A stretch of DNA of 64,000 bases. It comes from Cyclina sinensis. Its lineage: Eukaryota > Mollusca > Bivalvia > Venerida > Veneridae. The notes under the pieces are model-generated. The model was given only the letters and a program-made list of their open reading frames with translations, was not told the DNA's origin and did no database searches. Shown piece by piece: positions 24,501-39,500 of this stretch (within the stretch, counting starts at the first letter, position 1; every line of letters begins with the position of its first letter). Position numbers and translations under genes: made by a program. The stretch covers positions 7,672,603 through 7,736,602 of the forward strand of contig JAAONU010000013.1 of assembly GCA_012932295.1 (NCBI GenBank), written 5' to 3'.

Positions 24501-27500
24501 CTGAAATAATGCATAAATAAAATATCTTTTTACTTGGGTGATATTATATTCTATCAACAAATATTTAAGAATACCTTGATAAAGACAAAAATAACTTTAT
24601 GAGTGATCTTATAAAGTCAATCAATCTGAATGAAATTCATCTTCCTCTAATAATATATATTTTACCGGTAACAACTTTCAAGCATTACATGAAGAATCAT
24701 TGCAACTAGTATCACTTATGAACTAGAAATGGTTTTTGATTGAACAAAAACATATGTCTCCCCCTAGCCAGTTGCTGCAGGCAGTATTGAATCAGACGAT
24801 TGTAAAATTTGACATGTAACCTCCAAGTGTGACCTTGACCTTGAGACACCACACCCGCATAGTGGGTTCTGCATGTCGCCTTGATGAGGTGAACATCTGA
24901 CCCAAGTTTCATAAAAATCCTTCAAGGGCTTTTGAAGATACAGAGCGGACACGATTTTGTGGCATTTGACATTTAACCTCCAAGTGTGACCTTGACCTTG
25001 AGACACCACACCTGCAAAGTGGGTTCTGCATGTCACCTTGATGAGACAAACATCTGACCCAAGTTTCATAAAAATCCTTCAAGGGCTTTGGTAGATACAG
25101 AGCGGACACGATTTTGTGACGGACAGACGGACGGACAGACAACCGGGGGAAAAACTATATGTCTCCCCCGATGAGGTGAACATCTGACCCAAGTTTCATA
25201 AAAATCCTTCAAGGGCTTTTGAAGATACAGAGCGGACACGATTCTGTGGCATTTGACATTTAACCTCCAAGTGTGACCTTGACCTTGAGACACCACACCC
25301 GCAAAGTGGGTTCTGCACGTCGCCTTGATGAGGTGAACATCTGACCCAAGTTTCATAAAAATCCTTCAAGGGCTTTTGAAGATACAGAGCGGACACGATT
25401 TTGTTGCATTTGACACTTAACCTCCAAGTGTGAACTTGACCTTGAGACACCACACCCGCAAAGTGGGTTCTGCACGTCGCCTTGATGAAGTGAACATCTG
25501 ACCCAAGTTTCATAAAAATCCTTCAAGGGCTTTGGAAGATACAGAGCGGACACGATTTTGTGACGGACAGACGGACGGACGGACGGACGGACGGACGGAC
25601 GGACAACCAGGGGAAAAACAATATGTCTCCCCCATTTTTGGGGGGAGACATAATGAATCAAAGTTCCATTTTCCAAAACCACAAAAGGCTTAAGCAAGAT
25701 CCAATGAATTGCAAGTGAAGAAACCATCACATAGATATAACTTCACATCTTAGGCCATAGTTTTAACTACATCTAGTCTTGTGGAAACAAATGCTGCTTG
25801 AAAATGGAATTTGAAAAACAACTTGAATTGCTACCAAGCATTTTTTTTATTGATGATTAACATCAACTGTTTTAGCAAAGAAAACCAACATCTGGACTAT
25901 GCCAACAGTGTTTTTATTACACTATATCTGAAATTTATCTAAATTTTTACTTTTCTCTAAATCTGGAAAAGTGATTCTTTTGAAGTTCTTTGCAGTTTAC
26001 AATTATAAAACCATCCTTTTCTTTTAGTTATCATAATACAGCTCTTCTTTGAAAATATTCAATTTCACCATAGATGTTGGATTTTCTACACAAGAGCTTG
26101 TTTTCCAAACCTTTAAGTGTATCTTCAAGGACACTGTTACACAGCCGCGAGGTTATCTCCGTACTGCTTTCCATGCTTGGACTTGAGTTGATTTCTATTA
26201 GCCAGGGATGGTAGTCCTCTGTCAGCATAAAATCAGCACCATACAACTCAAATGATGACTGCAAAATATGGAAGTCTTATCACTCTACTGTAAGTGATTA
26301 AACACCTGCCTGAAATAAACTTAGCACACTACAATTCAACCAAACACCATATTAACTTAACACCATATTAACTTGGGATCTCAACAAGTAACCTGATATC
26401 AAACTGCTATCTGACTGCTAAAAAATTCTAACAAGAGGGCCATGATGGCCCTAAATCGCTCACCTGAGTCTCATTGCTCATGTTACAAATAACGTTACTG
26501 GTTTTTATAGGTGCAAGTTTGAAAAGCTTTGCAGTAAGTTTGAAGACTCTGGGTGTAATGGTACTCAATTTTTTTAGCAGAAATAGTTTTACTCTACAGG
26601 TCCCAGTGACTTTGACCTTTGACCTACAGACCCCAAAAACAATAGGGTTCTTCTAATATAATTACCTCATACAGTCTGAAGGTTCTAGGTGTAATGATAC
26701 TTCAGTTACTGAGAAGAAATAGTTTTCACTCTACAGGTCCCTGTGACGTTGACTTTTGACCTACTGACCCCAAAAATGATGGGTTCTTTAACTGAGTAAA
26801 GACAATCATCCTATAAAGTTTGAAGGCTCTGTGTAAAATGGTACTCCAGTTACTGAACAGTTTTCACTCTACAGGTCCCTGTGAACTTAACCTTTGACCT
26901 ATGGACCCTAAAACAATAGGGTTCTTCTAATATATTATCCTATAAAGTCTGAAGGCTCTGGGTGTAATGGTACTACAGTTACTGAGCAGAAACAGTTTTC
27001 TGTCTACAGGTCCCGGTGACCCTGACCTTTGACATACTAGCCCCCAAAACAACATGGTTCTTCTATTTAGTAAAAGCAATCATCCTATGAAGTTTGGAGG
27101 CTCTGGGCGAAATGATAATCCTGTTATTGAGTGGAAATGGTTTTCCCTCTAGAGGCAAAAACAATATGTCTCCATCAGAAGGGCGGGGTTGGGGGGAGAC
27201 ATAACAACAAACAATTGAAGGTATAGCCCTTGGTGTTTCAGAGCAGCAGATTTTTTAAGTTTTCCCTATATAAATCCTTGAGTAAAATCAAATGACCCCC
27301 CGGGTGGGACCAGTTTTGACCCCAGGGTCATGATTTGAACAAACTTGGTAGAGGTCCACTAGACAATGCTGCACACCAAATATCTAAACTCTAGGCAATG
27401 TGGTTTCTGACAAGAAGATTTTTAAAACTTTTCCAATATAACTCTGTGTAAAACATGTGACCCCTGGGATGGGGCCTTTATTGACCCAGGGGCTATGATT

Positions 27501-30500
27501 TGAACAAACTTGGTAGAGGTCCAATAGACAATGCTGCACACCAAATATCTTAACTCTAGGCCTTGTGGTATCTGAAAAGAAGATTTTTAAAGTTTTTCCT
27601 ATATAATTCTATGTTAAACATGTGACCCCTGGGGCGGGGCCATTTTTGACCCAGGGGCCATGATTTGAACAAACTTGGTAGAGGTCCACTGGACAATGCT
27701 GCACACCAAATATCTAAACTCTAGGCCTTGCAGTTTCTGACAAGAAGATTTTTTTTTAAAGTTTTTCCTATATAACTCTATGTAAAACATGTGACCCCCG
27801 GGACTGGGCCATTTTTGACCCAGGAGCCATGATTTGAACAAACTTGGTAAAGGTCTACTGGACAATGCTCTAAACTCCAGGCCTTGTGGTTTCTGACAAG
27901 AAGATTTTTAAGTTTGCTCTATATAAATCTATGTAAAATCAACTGACCCCTGGGATGAGGTCAGTTTTGACCCCACGGTCATAATTTGAATCAACTTGGT
28001 AGAGGTCCACTAGATGATGCTTCATACCAAATATCTAAGCTCCAGGCCTTGAGGTTTTGGAGAAGAAGATTTTTAAAGATCCAACTTTTAAAATCTAATT
28101 TTAGCTCCAGTGAACCAGAAATGCAATGGACCAGAACCATTTGAACAATCTTGGAGAGCTTCATGCAAGGAACATCCCAGGCAAGTTTCATTTAATTTGG
28201 CCCTTTGGTTTCAGAGGAGATGTCATTTGAATGAAAAGTTGACAACGGACGGAGGGACAGACGGACGGATGACAGACAAAAACTGATCAGAAAAGCTCAC
28301 CCTGAGAACTTTGTGCTCAGGTGAGCTAAAAATAAATATCGATAAATATTTATATTGAATTCTCAATTCTGCTGTTTAAGATGTGGCTAAAAAGTACAAT
28401 GTAAATAAACTGTTGACACCTCATCCCCAGTTCAATTCTGTCTCACACAAACTGTAACATGTCAAAAATAATTGCAATCCCCATGATTGTGAGGAGGGAT
28501 CAGCTTGTTATAATACAGATTTTTTTATTGAACCACATATATCTCTAACATCAGTTCTGTGTAAAAAAAAATTTGTTCAAACAAATCATCAACTTAACAT
28601 AGCACATCTTATTATTTCAGTTTTGATCTTCTCTTCTGTCTGTTTTGTGTGACACTGCAAGCAATGTGACTAAATTCTATGAGCATGCTTTAAACTGAAA
28701 CAAGATATGTGACCAAATGCATAATCAAAGTTTGTTTCTTCACAAAAAATTTAAGTTTCAAAGTATAGTTGTCTGAAAAAGAGCAATAGCAAGAGCAATT
28801 CGAGGGCTGAATGCGAAAAAGTGCTATCTGCTTCTTTATTTTATAGCACTAAAGAAATTTTTTTGCATTCATCACTCATAAAAAGAATATTTCCGAAGTA
28901 CATCTCAAGACAAACAGAAGCCACATTCTGTAAATTTTTGTCATTACTGTTATTTCAAAAGAAAAGCCAACAGAATTTCAGTAATTATTGACAGTTACAT
29001 TTTTGTTTCAATTTTTTTTTTTCACTGACATTGAGGACGGACAAATCTATATGCCAGCCCCCTCCCCCCATCTCCCCACCACTTTTGCCATAAAAAATAT
29101 CTACTTGCAGAAATTTCCATTTACATAATAGTAACAAATGAACAAGACAAACCTTTCTATATTCAACAAGGTCTTGGGTAGAGAGAAGAGCACAGATAAT
29201 GGCCTTCTTCATGCCTGGGTAAATCATGTCATCCCAGTGGTTTGGCAGCTTCTGACTTCTGTAAAAACAATAATGCCATATCTTTGTAAAAACTGTATAA
29301 TGATTGATAAATATGATATCAAGGGGTGAATGTAAAAATATACTATGTGCTTCTTTACTTAATACCATTTTTCTGTTTCTGTATCTAAGTCATCCTTCAT
29401 GTCTGTAGGCAACACTTTACAGTTATGTAATGGTACCTGGGAAGTAATCACTGCTGTTGAGGTGAAGGGCATGAATACTGGAACACTGATGTCAGTTTGC
29501 ATACAGCGATTTAACATGGCAACAGTTCCAACTGTCAATGATGCATGTGCTTTCAGCTGCTATTTGATTAATTTCTTTTCAACCAATATAGAAATAGGAC
29601 AGTTTTGACTTACTTGATATAATCCTTAAACTGCTCATGTGTCCACATATTTTCATCAGGCAGTTCTTTTGACCGTGGACCATTTTTGTAATATTTCTGT
29701 ATAGCATTGTTTGACAGATGTATGGACTCGTCATAATCCTCTAGTGTAAACTGCTGAGAACAAAACCTGAAATGCGGCAATTTAAGCACATTACTGAAAA
29801 ATAATCTGTGGCAATATTTCAGTTATACAAGTAAACATAAAATATAGATTGCTGTCATACAGCCTCTCAAGCCTAGCAGCCAGTTAATAGTATGGTAGTT
29901 TTAGGGTAAAATGCCTGCTAAGTTGCAGAAAAGAATACATTTAACAAGTTACCTGAGGTAGCTATCCATATAAAAGTAGATAGTGAGTGGGTTCCAATCT
30001 GTCACCAAAAACCATTGGCGAATATCAAACTTACAGTTGTATATGAGCAGTGGACGTTCTGTAAAGTAAATGGTAAGATCAGAGGCATCTGTATCATTTA
30101 AAGGACAAACCTTTATGACTCTCAGAAGACTAGGAACACAACTGAGATTTTATACAGATGTAAGCAGCTAACATTTTGAGTGCTATCAGGAGATGCAGTA
30201 TAGAGTTGTAGAGCATCTCAGGATGCTGGCTCGAAATTCCAACCTGGGTTTTAGTCTAGAGTGCCTTTCCATAGTCCACACAGCATGTGAACTGGCTTAA
30301 ACGAGGAAGCAATAAGGATTTGCAAAAGGTTGTGAGAATTTGTTTCATAATTGTTGTAAAATAGATTTAACCCTTTACCTGCTGGAACCGAAAGTGATTA
30401 GCCTTTGCCACCAGTATATAGCCAGGTCAGCCTGCACATCCGTTCAGGGTTAAACTTATTAACAGTTAATACAATCAGGAACAGACCAAGACACAGCTGT

Positions 30501-33500
30501 ACTGCATGTACATGTACACATAGTAAGTTTTGTATGTCAGACACATTAAGTTTTGATAATTTACTTCTTTCATAACCTGCAATATCTAACTATATGAAAA
30601 TCACGTGCAAAAAAACAAGTTCACAAACAGTTCAAACATGATTCATCAATTTTTCTTTGTAAAACATTTTGTACCCAGCAGAATGAAATGATGTTCTGTA
30701 GTACTTCTGTTGCTAGTCATTTGATTTCAGGGCTATATATTGTCTTCTTTGTTCTCTAATCAGGAAGATACTTTCACAGAATTTACTTAATCAACTACAT
30801 GTACAGACCAAATCGTTTGTATTTACCTATATATTTCTGTACAACATATTTGTTATCTTTCCTGACAACCTGACTGTTGACTAGTTTAAGCATGTCTTCA
30901 AGGCGGTCATAGCAAATGATACCTGAAATAAAACAAGTATACAAGCTGTGTTCATGCCTACATAAATCTTATGTACTGAAATCTACAGAAACTTTCATGA
31001 CTTTTGTTGTGGTCCTAAAGAACTAATAAGGATGGAGATACGATATCTTTTTTTAGTTTTAGTCCACATGTTACTCCTGTCCCTATCAATTTTTCGTGGA
31101 GCACTTATTCATCTTCAGTACCCCATATATTCCAAAAGGTTTTTGCTGAGGTAATCATTATTACACAAGAATCATAATTACTTATCCTGATTAACTGTGC
31201 AACGTCATTGCAAAACATAAAGTTATGGACAACAACAAAAACGCTATCTATCAAGGGCTGAGTAACTTCAGTTGAAAACTATTGTAACTGCAAATGTTAA
31301 AGAAGGCAATATAATGATTTCTTGCTCAACCCTCAATATTCAAACAAACTAATGCTGCAGTTCCCTTTTTTTTATTGGTAATCTAAGACAAAGATGTGAA
31401 GGAACATTATAGTCACCTCTGCCCCTAGACTTTGCTCCAGGTTTGACAATCCACACATTTTTTACCCCATCTAGATCAAACTGGGGCCAAACAGCTTTCA
31501 CTCTGTTTAACATATTTTCTATCTGACCTAAAATACTGGCTGGAACATTTGGTATTATACCCCCTTCACTGCAAAAGAAATAGTCATAAATATTAGCTGT
31601 AAAAAATATATATAAAACTTCCTGTAAGGATAGACTTTATAACAACAAATAACAATGTTAAATAAATGTTCATGGATTGAAAGACCAGGCTTGAAATACA
31701 AACCCTAAATCAATAAGGCAGTCTGAAGGACAGCTATATCCCCTGCTGCGGTAGAACATTGGAAAGGATAACAAGAGTGAAAAGAAGGTTAGACCTCCCA
31801 ACATGATATAGGAGAATGATTTCTATGAAAAATGGGCAGCTACATTTGGACCTCACATTTGTAAATGATGGAATCATGAAGATGAAATTGCGAGTTATAA
31901 AATTGATGAGATATTGAGAATATAGAAAATGACAATAGTCAGTAAGTTATGGAGAAGAAACAAAAGGTGGACTTTTTTTGTATTTGACCTCTACATGTGA
32001 CCTTGACCTTGGTGTAGTGACCTTTGTTGTTGCTCTGTGCATATCGTCTCAATCATTTGTGCATTTCATTCAAGCAGTTTAAAAATTTTGGAGTGGACAC
32101 GAAATGTAGACTTTTCTTATATATGACCTTTTAGTGTGACCTTGACCTTGGAGGTACTGACTTGGTTTTTGCACCCTGCACATCGCCTCATAATTTTGAT
32201 CAAATGAGCCAAGTTATATTAAAATCTTTCAAGCAGTTTAATATTAACGGAGTGGACATGAAATGTGGACTTTTTTATGTATGATCTTTAAGTGTGACCT
32301 CGACCTTTGGGGTAGCGACCTGGTTGTTTTGCTCTGCACATCACCTTATAATGGTGATCATTTGTGCCAAGTTATTTAAAAAACTTTCCATGAGTTTAAA
32401 AGTTGTGGAGCGGACACGAAAATGTTACGGACGGCTATTCTTATAATCCCCTCCACGCTACGTAGCAGGGGATTAATAAAAGGTTACACATGCGTAGTTA
32501 GAAACCAATCAGGTACCAAAAAACATATATTTTCCCAAATTCAGGTTTACAGCTGAATGGAATTAGGCTAAAATTGTATGCTACAGAAAGAAGAGAAAAG
32601 AGAATCCTGACTACTCAAGAAGGTGTACAAAATACAATGGCTCTTAACAACACAGAATGCCTTAGAAAATAGGATTTTTAAGAAAACAGGGTTTCCACAA
32701 ATTTACTTACTGCACAAGCTGATAGTACCAAGTAATCATTTCATCCCACTGAGCTGGTGACAGAGAATCTCTCTGAAAACAGAAGACAAAGTTTGAATCA
32801 TTTGGTACACAACAAACAAAATTCATGCCTTTTGCAGAAAAGTCTTAGTACAAACAAGCTAATGCCCAAGTCAGAAAGAATTTTATTTTTATATAATGGA
32901 CTGTCTTACAGGCAATTATAGTGCACATTCAGTAGCTGAAGGCAGCTCTATGTTGCAGTAGAAATACTAAAAAAAAAACATGCTGTAAATATAACAAAAC
33001 TGATTTAAAAGTTACAATAGAACTCACCTCAGTGGGCTGATCTATGTCATCATGGTTTCGGAATGTAAGGTATTTCTCACACTGTACCATAGCCCTATCA
33101 AGACACTTCTGTGGCACTATGATACGTTTTTTCTTCTTCTTTCTGCTTGAATCTAAAGGTTTGGCCACTGTAAGTATAATACATAACATCCATTGTATAT
33201 GGATTATCTAAATAGAAAAAGCTACAATGCATACACTTACTGCATATTTATATAGCCAGATAGGTTTCAGACAATGAATGTCTATGGATTTCTCAAAATC
33301 TATTTATGGTATATATTATCTACAGTATAAACTGACCAACAGAAAGTTCAAACAAATTATAACTCAGCTCTAATAACCCTTTCACAATGCATTTTTCATG
33401 ATTTTCAAGTAAAATCAGTATATCATACTTTGAATTTACAAATATCAATGTACTTCTGTACCAAGCCCTTAATGATGAAAAATGGGTGCTGGAAAATATA

Positions 33501-36500
33501 CAAAGATTGTTCAACTTATTCAATAAATGATGCATGAAAATTTATGTGTTTATATGGATACAGAAAATAAACTGTGACAAAGTTAAGCTTACTACATGAG
33601 GATTTTATAAATGTGATGAAAATTGTTTAATATCTAATAAATTAGATGTCATGCCACCAAAATGTCAATATTTCATGCTAACAAAATTATGAGAAAATTA
33701 AAATGAAAAGAATAAGAAAATTAACACAACATTTTTAACCACCTATAAATTCAAACACAACCTGTACCAAAACTAAACACTACATGTATGATATATTTTG
33801 TGTTGGCAATCCTACCTACCAGCCATACTTAAAACTAAGAACAGCAGAACTACACAAAAATCATGTCAAATTTGACCAAAGACACCTTGAACTATAACGG
33901 CTGAACTGAGATGCAACGATTCATTATTTTCATTATTTATGCACAATGCATTTAAATGCTACAGATGGGGTGGATCAATGGTCCAGGGGTAATATGCTGG
34001 AGTAGTAACACAGAGGTTGCAAGTTCAATACCCCTAACCCTCCAATTATACTACTTATTGTCTTCCTGATGAGATCTTAAACCAAGGTCCCATGCCTCAG
34101 TGCTATATACTGAGCATGGAAAAGAACCAGGGGCATCTTTAGAACAAAATGCTTTCTGTATTTTACACTATCCCCCACAACAACTAAACTCTGCAGGGTT
34201 TGTTGGTCACATGGGCAAGTGGTATTAACGACAAATAAACTCAAATAGACAGATCAACAGGTAGAGACTAACAGCAATTTTTTATGACAATGTAACTTAG
34301 TAGTCTTTAATTAATTAAAACTACATGGGATATGGATTTTATATTAAAAATGGCTGTCCATGTTTTGATGGACAAGCATTATTGTATCAGTACCTTATCA
34401 AATATCATGCAACATGAACAAACAGGTTCATAGTTTCACATGCAATATTTATGACAGAAACTACATACTTTTTCTAGTCTATATATATGCAAGCACTTGC
34501 AAAGTTGTAAAGACAGAACATCTTATCATAGGGATAATAGGACTTTAATGTACCAGTATGTGAAGATGTACAAAATGTTCTAAAAAAAATGTCTTTCAGC
34601 ACTACAGCAAAGTATATGAAGTGTCAACAGAGGTTAAGATCTTAACATTATGTTTCTTGCAGTCACTCTTCTGATATTAAAGTATACAAAGTATAAGAGA
34701 TCAGAGATATGTCAAGGCAGAGAAATATTAAATCTTGATTTACATTTATTGTTAATCCCAGATATACCGACATTTTAGTTTGAGCGAAACTGAATGACAA
34801 AACTGTTACTAAATGGGTCAGATGTATCAGGAGAGAGTAAAACTCAGTATCACATAAAGGGAAAATCAAAATTTACAAGTCTTATGTCACTGAATGATAA
34901 GAAGATTAAATTGTATGCTGACAAACCAGCATGGGTCTTGTACATCATTTTTTTTCTTTGTGTAAAAGTTGGGTGGTGGGGGGTGAGGGGCTTTAACATA
35001 TCATAACCATAAATGGTTATTTTCAAAAAAAATATCATTCTCTAACACCTAAAGATTAGGTTGTAAAATACTAAATCGAGGGGTGAATATTAAACGTGTT
35101 ATCTGCTTCTTTGCTTTATATAACTTAGAACGTTTTGACATTCACCCCTTGAAAAGAACTAATGTCAAGTTAAATCTATTGTTACACACTTTCCTAACTT
35201 TGTAACTTATATGAACACACATCAAATGTAATGTTTCAAACATATTCACAGCCGGTCAGTTAGATTTTGTGCTGCTTAATTTTGAAAATGGACTTGAGAA
35301 TCTTATTATTTAGAACACAATTATTTTCTGTTTAAATGGGTGTTGGATGATCATTGTAAACACGCTACTCTGAATATTTATACCCTTAAAAAGTGAAGTT
35401 ATAACAGTGAAGCAAAACATTTTTACACATTAAAGTTGCAGACATATGAAAGCAAAATGAGATGTCAATATAACGATTTGTGTTATGTCAGTGAATGTTC
35501 AGTGTTCACATAGATGCAAGGTGTCAAGACAAACATGGGGGCAAGGAGAATAAATACAGGCTTAAACTCTACAAAAAGCCATGCCAGATTACACGTTTTG
35601 ATATGTTTTACTTCACGAAGGTGAGTAATGGTGAAATGAAGTGCCAATGTGCTTATAAAGGAGAAATGAACTAATTTATGATACATTTTTCTAAACTTCT
35701 TCCATTATGAAAAACTGCTTACAGATTTTATTATATCACTTAAGAATAAGATCCTATCTTGCAGCTGTAATCATGAGCAAAAATAAACTTTTAAAAATAC
35801 TTTCTATGATCTTTTTTCTCCTTTTTGGAACTTTTGGCTCACCATACTTTTAAATGCATGCTTCAATCCAATGTGTGAAAAACTTACCACCATTTTCATC
35901 ATACTCTACTTCAATTTCTCCATCTATCTCTCCATCTTCATCTTACATAAATAATGATCATGTGACTTATGTGAAAATTATATGATTACAAATAAAACAT
36001 TATTACAATGACATCAAAATGGCATCTGACTCCATTGCTCAATGCAATACTATGGTTAACTATACGTATTACTATGATCTTCTTTATTTATAAAAACTTA
36101 CTACAGAATTGCACTCAGGAACTGCAATTAATTATGGTAACGACCTGACTTCATAGGAATATAATACCTGATTTACTCTGTTATGTGAATTGAAAATCAT
36201 GCGGTTTGATGAAAGATTACCAGTTCAACACTTATAATGTCACGTGACTTAATCATGTGATTTCAAGTAAGCAATTTAATGGTTCAAATCTTGGACACTA
36301 TAATGTCATGTGAATTATGTGAAAATCAAGTGAAATTTTAGATGAACAAGACAAACTTGTTAAACACCTAGACATCAACTGACAAACAAAGCATTGGCTG
36401 AATGAAATGTGTCAATAATGTCAATTCAAAGTGATCTAAAACATTTTAGCATACGGTGAGAAAAACAAAAGAAAACACTATGATCATGGAGAAATGATTT

Positions 36501-39500
36501 TTCTGCATGATGGTAAAAGATGAATGATTTTTGAAAGTTACAAAAATTTCTGTATTGTATAATATTCCTTTTTTATTACGTTACGAACTGATTATTATAA
36601 AATACATACCCGAGGCCAAAAATTCTTGTTCCTTTCTTTTCTGCTCTTCCTCTGCTTTCTTCTGAAGAGCATGTACACATAAATTATCTGATGTTTGATT
36701 TGGTCTTGAGCGTGTGCATTCTGGATTAGTACATTCAAATGGGGCAGAATTTTTACTGGACTCTTTTTCTGCATTTTCTTTGTCTCGGTTTTCTTCATTA
36801 CATTCCCCACCCTCCATGTACATATTGGTGACTATTTTCAATATATTGATACAGCTTGTCAATCTGTAATCATCTAAAATAAGAAGCAAAATAAAACATT
36901 TACAAATAATTACTAATAAAACATGTACTGAGTAGTTAAATAAAACATTTACATCAGTTTATAGTTAATCAATATTACACTTTAAAAAAAAAAACATACT
37001 GTGCCATAGTCATCAACTATTAAACCATTAGCAGAACACAGTAATTGCCTTGTGCACTATACAAGCTTCACTTAACACTTGTAACTTTTCTCTGTATAGG
37101 TGAAAGACTCTAGGTAGGTATCTAAGAATGGTCACTAAATTCAGCAAATCGAGGAAGCCTACAGTTTGACTATGACATTTTGTAACCTTGACCTTACCTA
37201 TAAATGCTGCCTTTTCCTCTTCATGACTTAGTCTGTAACACCGAGGGTAGAACTCATCGGGATCTGATTCATCAAACCAGGGCACTTGTCGCATGTTTAC
37301 ACAAAGGCCAACCTGCAGAAAATTCAGTAAGAATATAGTTTTTTGCTTAGATGGTCAGTGAGCCTGACAACTTCTGAGTTGGATCCACCTGTTCAAAACT
37401 TCAATAGCACACAGTATTTCAAAACATGATCTAAACTCAAGACTGAACATATTAAAATGTATTACCACACACTGTGAGTGAACTCACTAGAGATGATAAC
37501 AGGAGTCCATGATCACTCTTTTTTGCTCACCTGAATACCATTGCTCTAAACTGCAGGGCCAGGAAATTACAAGTACATCAAAAATCATATGTTCATTTAA
37601 TACCTGGACTGTGACCTCTAGCACACCTAACCATGAGTATGACAGGCAAATGAGAGCACACTTTATCTTAGTATGAGTATGATCAGGTTCTTTACTGTGT
37701 GAATACCATTTTGATGAGTCATTCCTGAGACAAGGCCAGTTTTGAATTTCTTTCTGTACCTTCAACAAGGAAGTAAGTCAACAGGTCAAGATCAGCCAAA
37801 GTCAAAGCTGAAATTTACATGCAAAACTATACACATGGTCCAAATTTCATGGATGTAGCATCCAACATGAAAGTGTCACAGACACAAATGCCCCCTAAAA
37901 CATGGCAAAGGTCACAGATATGGTAGCATATAACTTGATGTCACCAGACCTGGATCATTTGTGCCTAAATGTTTTGCAGTCTGTGAACTACATGCACACA
38001 TCATTTTGTAAAAGTTTGGTGAAAATCGCATTAGAAATGAAGGAGGAATTTTTCACAGAAGCAATATTCAGAAAAATTACTCCAAGGGCAATAATTCTGC
38101 CTAAAATGAATAAATCATCTAAGTCTGAGAACACATGCTGCAGCACTTGATAATGATCATTCTGTGAAAGTTTGGTGAAAATTGCATGAGAAATATAGGA
38201 GCAGTTGTGCACAGAAGCAATATTAAGTAAAATTAAACAAAGGGCAATAGCTCTGTCAAAAATAATCAAATTACAAAAGCCTGATAATGCAGCACCTAAT
38301 AATGATCATTCTAAGGAAGTTTGTTGAAAATCATATGAGAATTGTAGGAGGAGTTGCACAAGAAATAATATTAAGTAAAATTAAACAAAAGGCAATAATT
38401 CTTCCAAAAATAATCGAAATTCAAAAGCCTAATAAATGCTGAAATGCTCTGCAGCACTTCATAATGATCATTCTGTGAAAGTTTGGTGGAAATCACATCA
38501 GAAACAGAGGAGGAATTCTGCACAGAAGCAATATTAAGTAAAATTAAACAAAGGGCAATTACTCTGCCAAAAATAATCAAATTGCAACTGCCTGAGTATA
38601 TGTCCTGCAGCACTTGATAGTGATAATTCTGTTTAAGTTTGGTGAAAATCAAATGAGAATTGTAGGAGGTGTTGTTCACAGGAGATGGAATAATGAACTA
38701 ACAGTGCGACTACTGTATGCCACCCTTCAGAAGGACAAAAAAATAAAAAAAGGTCTGTAGGACAAGGTCACAGTCACCCAAACGGGAAGTGCAAAAAGAA
38801 TCACATATGGTGTTCAAATTTCATTGCTATTGGTTAGAAAAAAAGAATGTAATTCAAGGTGAAGGTCAGGCAATGCTGAAGTTGAAATCTGCATGCAAAA
38901 CTGTACATACAGCCAAAATTTCATAGAGATAGCTTCAGAAACAGAAAGTAGATGATCAGTAGGTCAAGGTTGGTGAAGATCAAAGTTGGAATCTGCATAC
39001 AAAATTATATATATAGTTGAAATTTCAATACTGCAGCTGCAAAATAAGGAAGTAGGTTAGGAGTCAAGGTTATGGTTTCATGAAGGTCCATGACAAAGTT
39101 AAATACGTATGTGAACATGAAGTTTCCTCCCAAATTATTCAGCAGACTTCTAGATTTTCCATACATCCAAGGATCATGTATTACAAGGAACACACCTGAG
39201 AGGTTTCTTTATAATCTATCAAGAGCTATACTGCAAAATTATCAGTTTGAACTCAGAAACAGCCATATTTGTTATGATAACAACAAGACAATAGCTATGA
39301 GACTTCTTCTTCCTTAAAGTGCATGCTGACTAAAACAGAATTCAATACAGAAATAAATATTCCAAATCTATCAAAACAGATTTTGATTTTTTTGTCATTT
39401 TTATGCCCTTGAGAGTCATACAAGGCAAGCATTTTACCTAACCAGCATTTTACTTAACCAGCATTTTACTTAACCAGCATTTCTGAGTAGTAAGAAGAGT

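Noticed and set aside
24712..25730. Overlapping minus-strand open frames of 66-125 codons with repeating peptides
   Set aside because: They follow the ~158-bp minisatellite; the peptide repeats are translations of the repeat unit, with no splice or start context.
37988..38679. Two ~100-codon minus frames with similar peptides
   Set aside because: They share peptides because they read the same ~155-bp repeat units.
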